Part shown: piece after piece, positions 17,547 through 25,989 of the stretch
Numbering within the stretch: position 1 is the first letter of the stretch
Layout of the letters: each line of letters opens with the position of its first letter
Assembly: GCA_963931055.1 (NCBI GenBank)
Contig: OZ006987.1
Location: 1,736,001 to 1,800,000 of the forward strand
Source: Coprenecus sp949297365
GTDB taxonomy: Bacteria; Bacteroidota; Bacteroidia; Bacteroidales; UBA932
Length of the DNA stretch: 64,000 nucleotides
Reading direction: 5' to 3'
Notes under the pieces: generated by a model
Seen by the model: only the letters and a program-made list of their open reading frames with translations
The model's database searches: none
Told to the model about the DNA's origin: nothing
Translations under genes and position numbers: made by a program

Positions 17547-19745
17547 ATGAAGTTTAAACATATAATTTATCCGGCACTGCTGTGCCTCTCCATGTCGTTG
17601 GTGATGGTTTCCTGTACAGAGGATGAAAAGCCGGTTGAGAATACGATTACTCTTTCCTCTACAGATGAGAATGTGTCTGTGGAAGATGCCGCGCATGCGA
17701 CTGCAAACATTCCCCCGACTGGCGGTACGGTGTCTCTTAATATAGAATCCACTGCGGAATGGACTCTGCTGCACGATGCAGAGGAACCGTGGTATGAGTA
17801 TTCGGTAGACGGTAATGTGTTGACCCTGAGTGCCGGGGAGATAGTCTCAAACTATCAGCGCACTTCCATGATCAGGGTGTGGGATTCCCAGGCATCATGG
17901 GCTTATATCACAGTGAACCAGATAGGTTCGGAGGCGGCAGTCATTGAACTCGATGCTGACTCCCTGAACTTCCCGGAATGGGGTGGCCGCTCGGTTATCA
18001 GGGTCTCTTCCAACAAGGAATGGACTGTGACCGGTTATGAGAATGCCGAATGGATGGAGGTCAGCGCGGCAGGTGACTCGGTCGTAGTCACGACCTCCGC
18101 CAATGAAGTCCCGGAGAGATTGTCCGCTACCCTTAAGTTCTCCTGCGGTACGGAAATTAACAATACCAGCATAGAGATACCGGTCTATCAGGCACCTTGG
18201 ACAGAAGCATATCTGACATTGCCTCAGCCGCTGGCAGCAGTGCCGGTCGATGGTGGAGAGGTAAGGCTGGAGATTACGTCCAACCGTCCGGCTACTGCCG
18301 TGTCGTCTGCCTCATGGCTGAAAGCCGAGGTTGTAGATACTGTACTGGTGCTTACTTCCGACAAAGTCAATGCCGGTACAGAGCCTGCAGTGGTGATTGT
18401 CAGTACTCCCGACGAAACGCCTGCGAAGGATACAGTGACAGTGACTGCATTTGGTGATCCTATGATTATCGGTTTCACTATCCCTTCTGCTGGTATTGAG
18501 GTTTATCCGCCGATTGGAGCAGCTTCGGAGAGACCTACTAATGTGTATATTGATTGGGGGGATGGAACATCAGGTGTCATGTATGCTGCAGGTGGAGGTG
18601 CCTATTATAGAAATGAACATGTGTACGAGTCCGCCGGTAATTATACCGTTAAGATATATGGTGATACCCCTGTATTTATGACGGGTATGGGCAGTGAGAC
18701 TTGGGCACCGTATCTTACGTCCATTGACTCTTGGGGCTCGTTCCGCTTCACAAACATGAACTACGGCCTGTATTGTTCAGGTGTTAAGAAACTTCCGGCC
18801 AATACAGGTGAGGTTATGCGTGGAGTGAAGAATTTCAACTCCATGTTCCAGGGATCGGCTCTAGAGGAGATACCGTCTGGATTGTTCTCAGGGACTTCAG
18901 CTACATCCGTGCAGGCTGTATTCCGCGAGTGTGCCAATCTGAAGACCATACCCGCAGACCTGTTTGAGGGAGCGGAGAACCTTACCTCTGTTACAGCGAT
19001 GTTTATGGGGGCAGGGGTGGAGGAGATACCCGCCAGTCTGTTTGACCCGCTGCCTAACCTCAGGACTCTGACCAATGTATTTGCCGAGTGCTACAACATA
19101 AAGTCTATACCTGCCGGCATATTTGCAAAGAACGCTGAACTTTCCAGTGTGTCAGGTGTGTTCCGCAACACAGCCATAACACAGATACCGGCCGATCTGT
19201 TTGCGAACAATCCGAAGATTTATCAGGTATATGAAGTGTTCTTTGGCTGTACCGGCATAACGGAGATTCCTCAGGGCCTTTTCAACAACCTCTCCGGACT
19301 GATGTATGCAAATGGTATCTTCAACGGTTGTACGTCTTTGACATCTGTGCCTTCCGTCCTGTTCGCAGACTGTCCTCAGTTAACGGAGGTCTCTTATCTG
19401 TTTAACGGCTGCACCTCGCTTGAAACGGTACCGGCTGATATGTTCTCCGCATGTTCGGAACTGACCAATATCTCCAATCTGTTTACCGGTTGCACTTCGC
19501 TGTCGGAAGTTCCTGTGTCGATTTTCGACAACAACAGAAAGCTGAACAATGTGGCCGGACTTTTCCAGGGATGTTCTTCTATTACCGGTGAGTCTCCTTA
19601 CACGATGTCGGGTGATGCCAAGGTGCATCTCTACGAGAGGGAGAACCATACTGATGAGTTTACCCGTATCAACAGATTCACGGACAGTTTTGACGGAGCG
19701 GCCGGCTTTACGGATTACGCCTCCGTTCCCGATTGGTGGAAATGA
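17547..19745 (+). CDS. BspA-like surface lipoprotein with BACON domains and leucine-rich-type repeats
   Basis: Protein of 732 residues with a lipoprotein signal (LCLSMSLVMVSC). About three BACON-type domains occupy residues 40-310 (ESTAEWTLLHD, SSNKEWTVTGYENAEWMEVS, SNRPATAVSSASWLKAEV). A PKD-like segment follows (VYIDWGDGTSG...HVYESAGNYTVKIYG, about 330-375). From about residue 430 to 680 there are some ten repeats of about 24 residues with the pattern IPADLFxxxxxLTSVxxLFxGCTSL, a DUF285/BspA-type array. Such proteins bind host or bacterial surfaces. It is the last gene of the unit and is followed by a terminator. Confidence 0.82.
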   Translation: MKFKHIIYPALLCLSMSLVMVSCTEDEKPVENTITLSSTDENVSVEDAAHATANIPPTGGTVSLNIESTAEWTLLHDAEEPWYEYSVDGNVLTLSAGEIVSNYQRTSMIRVWDSQASWAYITVNQIGSEAAVIELDADSLNFPEWGGRSVIRVSSNKEWTVTGYENAEWMEVSAAGDSVVVTTSANEVPERLSATLKFSCGTEINNTSIEIPVYQAPWTEAYLTLPQPLAAVPVDGGEVRLEITSNRPATAVSSASWLKAEVVDTVLVLTSDKVNAGTEPAVVIVSTPDETPAKDTVTVTAFGDPMIIGFTIPSAGIEVYPPIGAASERPTNVYIDWGDGTSGVMYAAGGGAYYRNEHVYESAGNYTVKIYGDTPVFMTGMGSETWAPYLTSIDSWGSFRFTNMNYGLYCSGVKKLPANTGEVMRGVKNFNSMFQGSALEEIPSGLFSGTSATSVQAVFRECANLKTIPADLFEGAENLTSVTAMFMGAGVEEIPASLFDPLPNLRTLTNVFAECYNIKSIPAGIFAKNAELSSVSGVFRNTAITQIPADLFANNPKIYQVYEVFFGCTGITEIPQGLFNNLSGLMYANGIFNGCTSLTSVPSVLFADCPQLTEVSYLFNGCTSLETVPADMFSACSELTNISNLFTGCTSLSEVPVSIFDNNRKLNNVAGLFQGCSSITGESPYTMSGDAKVHLYERENHTDEFTRINRFTDSFDGAAGFTDYASVPDWWK

Positions 19746-19772
19746 TACTGGAATAGTTTACATATTGCTGAG

Positions 19773-19806
19773 GAGGGCCGGCAGTGATGTCCGCCCTCTT
19801 TTTTAT
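19773..19806 (+). terminator. Rho-independent terminator
   Basis: Stem GAGGGC (19773-19778) and GCCCTC (19793-19798), extended by one or two pairs, followed by a run of T. It lies 27 bases after the BspA-like gene. Confidence 0.75.
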
Positions 19807-19914
19807 TATACCACAGCTTTTGGAAAACCAACTGCAGCAACCAACATCAGCAATAAATAGCAGCATGACCTGGTTCTTTGGATTTGGGAGCCACAGAGCC
19901 TTATGCCGGGTAAA

Positions 19915-20097
19915 TGCCACTATACATTTTTCGTTAAGTCAGAAATACCTGTAAATCATGATGTTGACAAAATTGCAAAATGTAAGGAGCATTCCAAAAT
20001 ACCGTATTTTGAGGAAAATCGGAGTATCTAACATTCTTGCAGAAACAGAATGTCTTGACAATCAGCGAAATGCAATACAGCGAAAATGTGTAGTGGC
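19915..20097. mobile_element. MITE-like element with about 20-bp terminal inverted repeats
   Basis: About 183 bases starting TGCCACTATACATTTTTCG and ending CGAAAATGTGTAGTGGC, whose ends are near inverted repeats of each other. A second copy lies in inverted orientation at about 24081-24264 and is similar along its whole length (shared GTATTTTGAGGAAAATCGG, TCTAACATTCTTGCA). There is no coding capacity. The repeated end sequence is reminiscent of the multiple terminal binding sites of IS21-family elements, but this is inference. Confidence 0.62.
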
Positions 20098-20111
20098 GAG
20101 TTGCATGATAG

Positions 20112-20515
20112 CGGACTGAGTAGGAGCCGCCGGGCAGGCACTCACGACCTTTCCCAACGGCTTTCATCCAAGTCCATGGCCGTATCCACGACACCTATCC
20201 TGTGTTACATAATGGCAACTTGCTAGCATTCAGATATATACATAAATAGAACCGAGGATAGGGGTGGCGGATTCCAGGCATTTTAACGGTTTTCGGATAC
20301 CCCTATCCTCCGCACTGTTTTACATCCGCCTCATTATCAGGCACTTCTCAAAAACAGCGGAGGACAGGTCCTCGGCAGACACCGGAGTGCCTCCACGCCA
20401 TCTCCGTCACCTACGGCATCCTGCACCGGTGCATTTACGGAATGTGCGGGCATACATTCTCCTTGACTGTCCTAGGGGTATCTTTGCGGATAATCATTTT
20501 CTTTTTCATTTGACT
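20112..20515 (+). repeat. Mosaic intergenic repeat, copy 1
   Basis: Non-coding repeat block. From left to right it has a head module (GGACTGAGTAGGAGCCGCC, CCAAGTCCATGGCC, GACACCTATCCTG), the hairpin at 20254-20310, a module CGCACTGTTTTACATCCGCC through GCGGAGGACAGGTCCTCGGC, and an end module of about 110 bases finishing in TATCTTTGCGGATAATCATT. The same modules in the same order occur at 24003-24981 and, inverted, at 49498-50030. The end module carries TATCTTTG, a consensus -7 element pointing towards nadB. Apart from repeats and a terminator I see nothing in 19746-20578. Confidence 0.75.
20254..20310. repeat. Invertible-looking hairpin, copy 1
   Basis: Perfect 12-base inverted repeats GAGGATAGGGGT (20254-20265) and ACCCCTATCCTC (20299-20310) enclose a 33-base core. 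The core is the reverse complement of the core in copy 2 (24590-24622), while the flanking sequence on both sides is in the same orientation in the two copies. Confidence 0.8.
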
Positions 20516-20578
20516 TTAAGCGGGAGCTAAGTGCGGGAATGAGTTTTTTGTGTAAATTTGTAAAATTTTACTTGTCAG

Positions 20579-22138
20579 ATGTGGAAATATTTGGTCATAG
20601 GCTCCGGACTGGCGGGACTGTACGCCGCTCATAAGGCATCGGCTTACGGGCCTGTCCTGGTGGTTACTAAAAAGGCTTTGAGGGACAGCAACTCCTATAA
20701 TGCCCAGGGCGGTATAGCCGCCGTGACGGACATTGAGGACAATCCCGAGATTCATTTTACCGATACCGTAATCGCAGGACGCGGTCTGTGCGAGAACAAG
20801 GCAGTGGAAGTGCTTGTGCAGGAGGGACCGCAGCGGATCAAGGAGATAATAGGCGAGGGCATGAAATTCGACACCGAGAACGGCAAGCTGTCTCTCGGTC
20901 TGGAGGGCGGACATCACCGCAAGCGCATACTGCATGCCGGCGGAGACTCCACCGGTCGTTACATCACAGAGTTCCTTATATCAAAAGTGCAGTCCGACCC
21001 GAATATCACCATCCGCGAGAACATGTCCGTGATAGATTTTCTCATATCGGAAGGGGTCTGCTACGGCGTCCGCTGCTGGGACGAGGATAAGGGATGTGAG
21101 GAACTTGTCTACGCCGAGCATACATTCCTGACTTCAGGCGGTACATCCGCTATCTATACGAGGACTACAAATCCGGAGACCACCATCGGAGACGGTATCG
21201 CCATGGCTTACAAGGCAGGTTGCCGTATCATCGACATGGAATTCATCCAGTTCCATCCGACCTCGCTTTACTTGGAGGACAGCCCGAGGGCGTTTCTCAT
21301 AAGCGAGGCTGTACGCGGTGAGGGGGCATACCTGCTGGACAAGGCCGGCAAGCGCTTCATGCTGCCGATACATGAACTGGCGGAACTGGCACCGCGGGAT
21401 ATTGTCGCCCGATCTATTTTCAAGCAGATGGCTCTGGATGACAGGCCATATGTGGTGCTGTCCCTGAAGCATCTCAATCCGGAAAAGATACGCAGCCGCT
21501 TCCCCAATATCCTGGCCAAGTGCGCTGAGTACGGCTATGACCTGACCGACTGGATTCCGGTGGCACCTGCCGCGCATTATACGGTGGGCGGCGTGGCTTC
21601 CGACCTGTACGGACGCTCGGATGTCCGTCGGCTGTATGTGTGCGGGGAGATAGCATCTACCGGTATTATGGGAGCCAACCGTTTGGCATCCAATTCGTTG
21701 ATAGAGTGCTTGGTGTTTGGGCGCAGGGCCATAGATGCCTCCGTGGAGTATGGTCCAGTGGAGTCCGTACCTCATTTTGAGAAGCTGTACCGAAAGGATG
21801 AGTCTCAGGCTGAGAGGTATTTCTCCCTCAAGCAGCAGATAGCCCATACGTTGAACAACTGCTCGGGCATTATCCGTTCAGAACTGCTGCTCTCCACGGG
21901 TCTCAATCTGGTGAAGAAGGAACTGCGTGAACTGGGGGAGGAGAAGCACGAGTACTACGACGAGGCATCCCGCAAGCTGCTGACAGTGGCCCGGCTGATA
22001 ATGACCGGGGCTCGCTTCCGCAGGGAGAGCCGCGGCGGCCACTACCGTGAGGACTATCCGCTCCTGAAGGAGGAGTTCGCAGTCCACACGGTGCAGCGCA
22101 TCGGGGAAAAACTGACTACCAAAAAAGTCAACGAGTGA
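20579..22138 (+). CDS. nadB: L-aspartate oxidase
   Basis: FAD enzyme of 519 residues that oxidises L-aspartate to iminoaspartate, the first step of de novo NAD synthesis. The N-terminal dinucleotide motif is LVIGSGLAGLYAAHKAS. Further landmarks are SYNAQGGIAAV, GLEGGHHRKRILHAGGDSTG, EFIQFHPTSL, the active-site Arg region APRDIVARSIF, and AAHYTVGGVASDLYGRSDV. The promoter -7 TAAATTTG lies at 20553-20560. The fused nadC-nadA gene follows after 24 bases, so the whole pathway to nicotinate mononucleotide is in one unit. Confidence 0.96.
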   Translation: MWKYLVIGSGLAGLYAAHKASAYGPVLVVTKKALRDSNSYNAQGGIAAVTDIEDNPEIHFTDTVIAGRGLCENKAVEVLVQEGPQRIKEIIGEGMKFDTENGKLSLGLEGGHHRKRILHAGGDSTGRYITEFLISKVQSDPNITIRENMSVIDFLISEGVCYGVRCWDEDKGCEELVYAEHTFLTSGGTSAIYTRTTNPETTIGDGIAMAYKAGCRIIDMEFIQFHPTSLYLEDSPRAFLISEAVRGEGAYLLDKAGKRFMLPIHELAELAPRDIVARSIFKQMALDDRPYVVLSLKHLNPEKIRSRFPNILAKCAEYGYDLTDWIPVAPAAHYTVGGVASDLYGRSDVRRLYVCGEIASTGIMGANRLASNSLIECLVFGRRAIDASVEYGPVESVPHFEKLYRKDESQAERYFSLKQQIAHTLNNCSGIIRSELLLSTGLNLVKKELRELGEEKHEYYDEASRKLLTVARLIMTGARFRRESRGGHYREDYPLLKEEFAVHTVQRIGEKLTTKKVNE

Positions 22139-22162
22139 ATAACATTTAAACTACAATAGGAT

Positions 22163-23947
22163 ATGACAGATGAGCAGAAACGCCGGGAAGAACTGGTGGA
22201 CAGGATAATAGACCTTGCGATAGACGAGGATATCGCAACGGGGGACGTGACTACGGATTCAATCATCCCCGAATCGACATCGGCAGTGGCGACTATGACG
22301 GCCAAGGCGGACGGGGTGATATCGGGACTTCCGGTGGTGGAGAAGGTCTTCCGTAAGTTTCAGAAAGACATAGTCTTCAAGCCTGTGCTCCATGACGGAG
22401 ACAGTGTGCGCAAGGGGGATGTGATCCTGCGGGTGGAGGGCAGTTATCCTGCGCTGCTGAAGGCGGAGAGGACGGCTCTTAATTTCTTCCAGAGGATGTC
22501 GGGCATCGCAACGGAGACCGCCAGGTATGTGGCCGAGCTGAAAGGAACTCATACCAGGCTTCTGGATACCCGCAAGACAGCTCCCGGCATGAGGGTGACT
22601 GACAAGATGGCCGTGCGCGACGGCGGCGGAACCAATCACCGCATGGGCCTGTACGACATGGTCATGATCAAGGACAACCACATCAAGATGGCCGGTTCGA
22701 TAGCCCAGGCTGTGGCTCAGGTACGCTCTAAAGTGCCGTCGGATATCAGGGTTGAGGTGGAGACCACCAATATGGACGAGGTGAAGGAGGCTTTGGATGC
22801 CAGGGCGGACATCATCATGCTGGACAATATGTACACCGAGGCCATGCGCGATGCCGTCAATCTCATCGGAGGCAGGGCGCAGACTGAGGCTTCCGGCAAT
22901 ATGACTTTGGCCCGATTGAAGGAAGTGGCACAGACTGGAGTGGACTTTATCAGCGTCGGTGCTTTGACTCATACGGTCAAGGCCTTGGATATCAGCATGA
23001 ATATCCAGCTGACTCCGGAATACTTGGTGAAGGCTGTAAATGAACTGAAAAAGAAGCACAATGCCATAGTGCTGGCTCATTACTATGTGCCGGCTGAGGT
23101 TCAGGACGTGGCGGACTTTGTGGGTGACTCTCTGGAGTTGTCCCGTAAGGCCGCTGCGTCGGATGCGGACATGATAGTGTTCTGCGGCGTAAGGTTCATG
23201 GCTGAGACAGCGGCTGTGCTCGCACCGGGCAAGAAGGTGCTGCTGCCGGTGCCCGATGCCGGGTGCTCGCTGGCCGACGGCATTACAGGCAAGGATCTCG
23301 AGGCGTGGAGAAAGCATCATAAGGACGGGGTGGTGATATCGTATGTCAACACTACCGCCGATACCAAAGCGCACACCGACATCTGCTGCACTTCGGCCAA
23401 TGCGGTAAAAGTGGCCCGGACCGTGGCGGCCTCCGCTCAGGACAGGCCGGTTCTTTTTGCCCCGGACCGCAATCTGGGCGGCTATATCAATTCCACAGCC
23501 GGGTTGAAGATGGAACTATGGAAGGGCTGCTGCCATGTCCATGACCGCATTACCTCCAAGGTGGTGGAGGAGGCTCTGAGACTTTATCCGGAAGCGGAGA
23601 TACTTATCCATCCGGAAGCCGCCTGCTCCTCGGACCCGAAGATTACGGGCAACCCCCGTTGCTTCTTCTATTCGACTTCGGGTATCATCCGTCATGTCAA
23701 GGAGTCGGACCGCAGGCAGTTCGTCATTGCCACGGAACTGGGCGTCATGCACCGTCTGCGGCAGGAGGCACCTGGAAAGGAACTCATACCGCTCTCGGAT
23801 GACCTTATATGCGGTGATATGAAAAAGGTCACTCTGCTGAGTCTCTTCGAGACACTTCTGCATCAGAGTGACCGTAAAGTGGTGACTGTGGAGCCGGAGA
23901 CAGCGGAGAAAGCCGGAGTCCCGGTCAGGAAAATGCTGGAACTGTAA
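22163..23947 (+). CDS. Fused quinolinate phosphoribosyltransferase (NadC) and quinolinate synthase (NadA)
   Basis: One frame of 594 residues holds two complete enzymes. Residues 1-285 are NadC: LLDTRKTAPGMR, RDGGGTNHRMGLYDMVMIKDNH, EVETTNMDEVKEALD, IIMLDN, VGALTHTVKALDIS. Residues from about 286 are NadA: LAHYYVPAEVQDVADFVGDS, then three candidate 4Fe-4S cysteines at 341 (FCGVRFMAETA), 408 or 409 (ICCTSANA) and 488 (HPEAACSSD), and LGVMHRL. NadA makes quinolinate from iminoaspartate and dihydroxyacetone phosphate; NadC converts it to nicotinate mononucleotide. There is almost no linker. I see no stop or frame change at the joint. It follows nadB in the same unit. Confidence 0.93.
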   Translation: MTDEQKRREELVDRIIDLAIDEDIATGDVTTDSIIPESTSAVATMTAKADGVISGLPVVEKVFRKFQKDIVFKPVLHDGDSVRKGDVILRVEGSYPALLKAERTALNFFQRMSGIATETARYVAELKGTHTRLLDTRKTAPGMRVTDKMAVRDGGGTNHRMGLYDMVMIKDNHIKMAGSIAQAVAQVRSKVPSDIRVEVETTNMDEVKEALDARADIIMLDNMYTEAMRDAVNLIGGRAQTEASGNMTLARLKEVAQTGVDFISVGALTHTVKALDISMNIQLTPEYLVKAVNELKKKHNAIVLAHYYVPAEVQDVADFVGDSLELSRKAAASDADMIVFCGVRFMAETAAVLAPGKKVLLPVPDAGCSLADGITGKDLEAWRKHHKDGVVISYVNTTADTKAHTDICCTSANAVKVARTVAASAQDRPVLFAPDRNLGGYINSTAGLKMELWKGCCHVHDRITSKVVEEALRLYPEAEILIHPEAACSSDPKITGNPRCFFYSTSGIIRHVKESDRRQFVIATELGVMHRLRQEAPGKELIPLSDDLICGDMKKVTLLSLFETLLHQSDRKVVTVEPETAEKAGVPVRKMLEL

Positions 23948-24052
23948 TCAGAAATGATTATCCGCAAAGATTCCCCCTGGCAGACCTCATACTGCTGAAG
24001 CCGGACTGAGCAGGAGATGCCGGCGCGCGGCTCTACCCCGTCCGCTGTCATA

Positions 24053-24264
24053 CAACTTGCCGCTATACATTCTCGTCAACTTGCCACTATACATTTTCGT
24101 TATATTGCATTTTACTGATTATCAAGATGTTCTGCTTTTGCAAGAATGTTAGATGCGCCGATTTTCCTCAAAATACGGCATTGTGGGGTGCTCCTTACAT
24201 TTTGTGATTCTGTCAACATCAGGATTTACAGGCATTTCTGACCTAACGAAAATGTATAGTGACA
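24053..24264. mobile_element. MITE-like element, inverted second copy with tandem end repeats
   Basis: Inverted, diverged copy of 19915-20097. At its left end the unit CAACTTGCC(G/A)CTATACATT(C/T)TCGT occurs twice in tandem (24053-24076 and 24077-24100). The right end is CGAAAATGTATAGTGACA. Tandem terminal repeats are a feature of IS21-family ends. No transposase is encoded. Confidence 0.6.
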
Positions 24265-24577
24265 TTTGGCACTGTGTCGTGATACGTCGCGGGACTTTTA
24301 CTCCGCACCGTGAGTGCCCGGCTTTGAGGATTGTGTCTGGCAGGCAGGTGCAGTTATTACCGGGCAGACGCAGAGAAGGTTATGCTGCCGTCCCCGATTT
24401 CAGAGGGTGCCCCTCCTTTGTCAGGCCCCAGGCTCAAGGCTGGGGAAGAGCCGCCGGGTAGGGACTCCCGACCTTTCCCAACGGCTTTCGTCCAAGTCCA
24501 TGGCCATATCCGAGACACCTATCCTGCACGGGGTAATGACAAATCGCTAGTGTTCAGGCATGTATGTGAAAGGATCC

Positions 24578-24634
24578 GAGGATAGGGGTTGCCGAAAACC
24601 GTCAAAATGTCCGGAATCAGCCACCCCTATCCTC
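24578..24634. repeat. Invertible-looking hairpin, copy 2
   Basis: Arms GAGGATAGGGGT (24578-24589) and ACCCCTATCCTC (24623-24634) around a 33-base core. Compared with copy 1 the flanks are in the same orientation and the core is inverted. Confidence 0.8.
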
Positions 24635-24984
24635 CGCACTGTTTTACATCCGCCTAGTTATCAGTCACTTCTCAAAAACAGCGGAGGACAGGTCCTCGGC
24701 AGACACTGCCATCTCCCCCCATGCGGCCATCCTCCAGTCCCCACCGGGAAAGTGAACCATCCTAGGCACTTCTCCCGGCGAATCCGCATAGCCCGCTCAT
24801 TCTTCTGACAGCGTTGTAGGCAGGCGGTCGAAAAGACCAGGCCGAGGGCGGCAAGCCTTTTCTCCCCGCCTGCCTCCACGCCGTCCCCGTCACCTGCGGC
24901 ATCCTGCACCGGTACATTTACGGAATGTGCGGGCATACATTCTCCTTGGCTGTCCCAGGGGTATCTTTGCGGATAATCATTCAA

Positions 24985-25977
24985 TCAGATATTCTCCGCG
25001 ATAAGGGCCCGGATATCTTTTTTCGCTGCTTTCCAGCGGGGAATGTCTATCTTTGGTCCTATGACCTCCACTACTTTGCCTGCCGTGATGGAGCCTACTT
25101 TGCCGCATACGTCCAGAGGCATTCCCAGGGCGTGGGCATAGAGGAATCCGGCGGCATAGAGATCCCCGGCTCCAGTGGCGTCCCTGACATCAGCCGGACA
25201 TGCCTCTATATGATGGAACTCCTCTCCGCTCTTGATGTAGGAGCCTTTTGCGCCTATCTTTACGACAGCGATATCGCACATGCCGGCGATGATCTCCACC
25301 GCCTCGCGGGGGCAGTGACGGGTAAACGTCTCTGCCTCGGTCTCGTTGGCGAAGACTATGTCCACGTACTGCTCCACGATATCGTGCAGGAAGGTGTCGT
25401 TGGACTCCACAACATTGTAGGAGGCCATATCGATGGCGATGTAGCAGCCGGCATCCTTTGCCAGTTTCACGGCCTGTCTCAGAAGCTGCTGGTTCTGTAC
25501 CAGATATCCTTCGATGAAGAAGTAGTCGTATCCTTGGAAATACTCCGGTCTCAGGTCTTCTGGACACAGCTCCAGGGCCGCTCCCAGGTAAGTCGCGAAT
25601 GTCCTTTCGGCGTTGGGCGGGGTGATGAACACAGATGCTCTTCCCGAGTCCTCTTTCCCGATAAGCAGGTTGGACTTGATGCCGTTGCGCTCCTGATCCG
25701 AACGGTACAGGGCTCCTATCTCGTCATTGCCGACCTTGCCGATGAAGCCTGAGGGCATTCCGAACACGGCCGTACCTGTAATGGTGTTCCCGGCCGCGCC
25801 TCCGGCGACATACTGGGCACCTATTGTCTTCAGCACCTGCCAGATCTTGTTGCCGGTCTCTTTGTCTACATGCTGCATACTGCCTACCGGCAGGTGGAAC
25901 TCCCTGAGCAGGCTGTCGTCAGGGAGCACCGCCAGTATGTCGGTCAGGGCATTGCCTATTCCGAGGATGGATTTCAT
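24985..25977 (-). CDS. PfkB-family carbohydrate/adenosine kinase
   Basis: Ribokinase-fold kinase of 330 residues. The start MKSILGIGNALTDILA contains the PfkB G-x-x-x-D substrate site. GGAAGNT (PfkB signature 1) is near residue 55, and the C-terminal DATGAGDLYAAGFLYA holds the catalytic Asp and anion hole. The closest family by pattern is adenosine kinase-like or sugar kinase of unknown specificity, common in Bacteroidales; the substrate cannot be fixed. It stops 4 bases from the repeat element and starts 12 bases downstream of the S9 peptidase stop, so it may be in the same unit as that gene. Confidence 0.88.
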   Translation of the reverse strand: MKSILGIGNALTDILAVLPDDSLLREFHLPVGSMQHVDKETGNKIWQVLKTIGAQYVAGGAAGNTITGTAVFGMPSGFIGKVGNDEIGALYRSDQERNGIKSNLLIGKEDSGRASVFITPPNAERTFATYLGAALELCPEDLRPEYFQGYDYFFIEGYLVQNQQLLRQAVKLAKDAGCYIAIDMASYNVVESNDTFLHDIVEQYVDIVFANETEAETFTRHCPREAVEIIAGMCDIAVVKIGAKGSYIKSGEEFHHIEACPADVRDATGAGDLYAAGFLYAHALGMPLDVCGKVGSITAGKVVEVIGPKIDIPRWKAAKKDIRALIAENI

Positions 25978-25989
25978 TCAGTGCGAATG

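Larger units (their letters stand above)
23953..24981. repeat. Mosaic intergenic repeat, copy 2, bounded by terminal inverted repeats
   Basis: Non-coding 1029-base block filling the gap between the nadC-nadA stop and the convergent PfkB stop. Its ends are inverted: AATGATTATCCGCAAAGAT (23953-23971) and ATCTTTGCGGATAATCATT (24963-24981), with similarity continuing into CCCC-TGG next to each. Inside are the MITE copy, head module (24448-24530), hairpin (24578-24634), GCGGAGGACAGGTCCTCGGC (24678-24706), a unique part, GTCGAAAAGACCAGG (24828-24842) and the end module (24870-24981). No plausible gene is present. Confidence 0.72.

Noticed and set aside
10090..19745. SusC/SusD polysaccharide utilisation locus
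   Set aside because: Lipoproteins and an AraC-type regulator suggested it, but there is no TonB-dependent receptor, SusD or glycoside hydrolase.
20112..20515. CRISPR array
   Set aside because: Repeats are few, differ in length and are spread over several loci; there are no regular spacers and no cas genes.
20264..20530. An 88-residue frame before nadB
   Set aside because: Lies wholly in the mosaic repeat and changes frame between copies.
24153..24808. Several short frames in the repeat block between nadC-nadA and the PfkB gene
   Set aside because: They coincide with repeat modules that also occur at other loci in different frames, so they are not coding.
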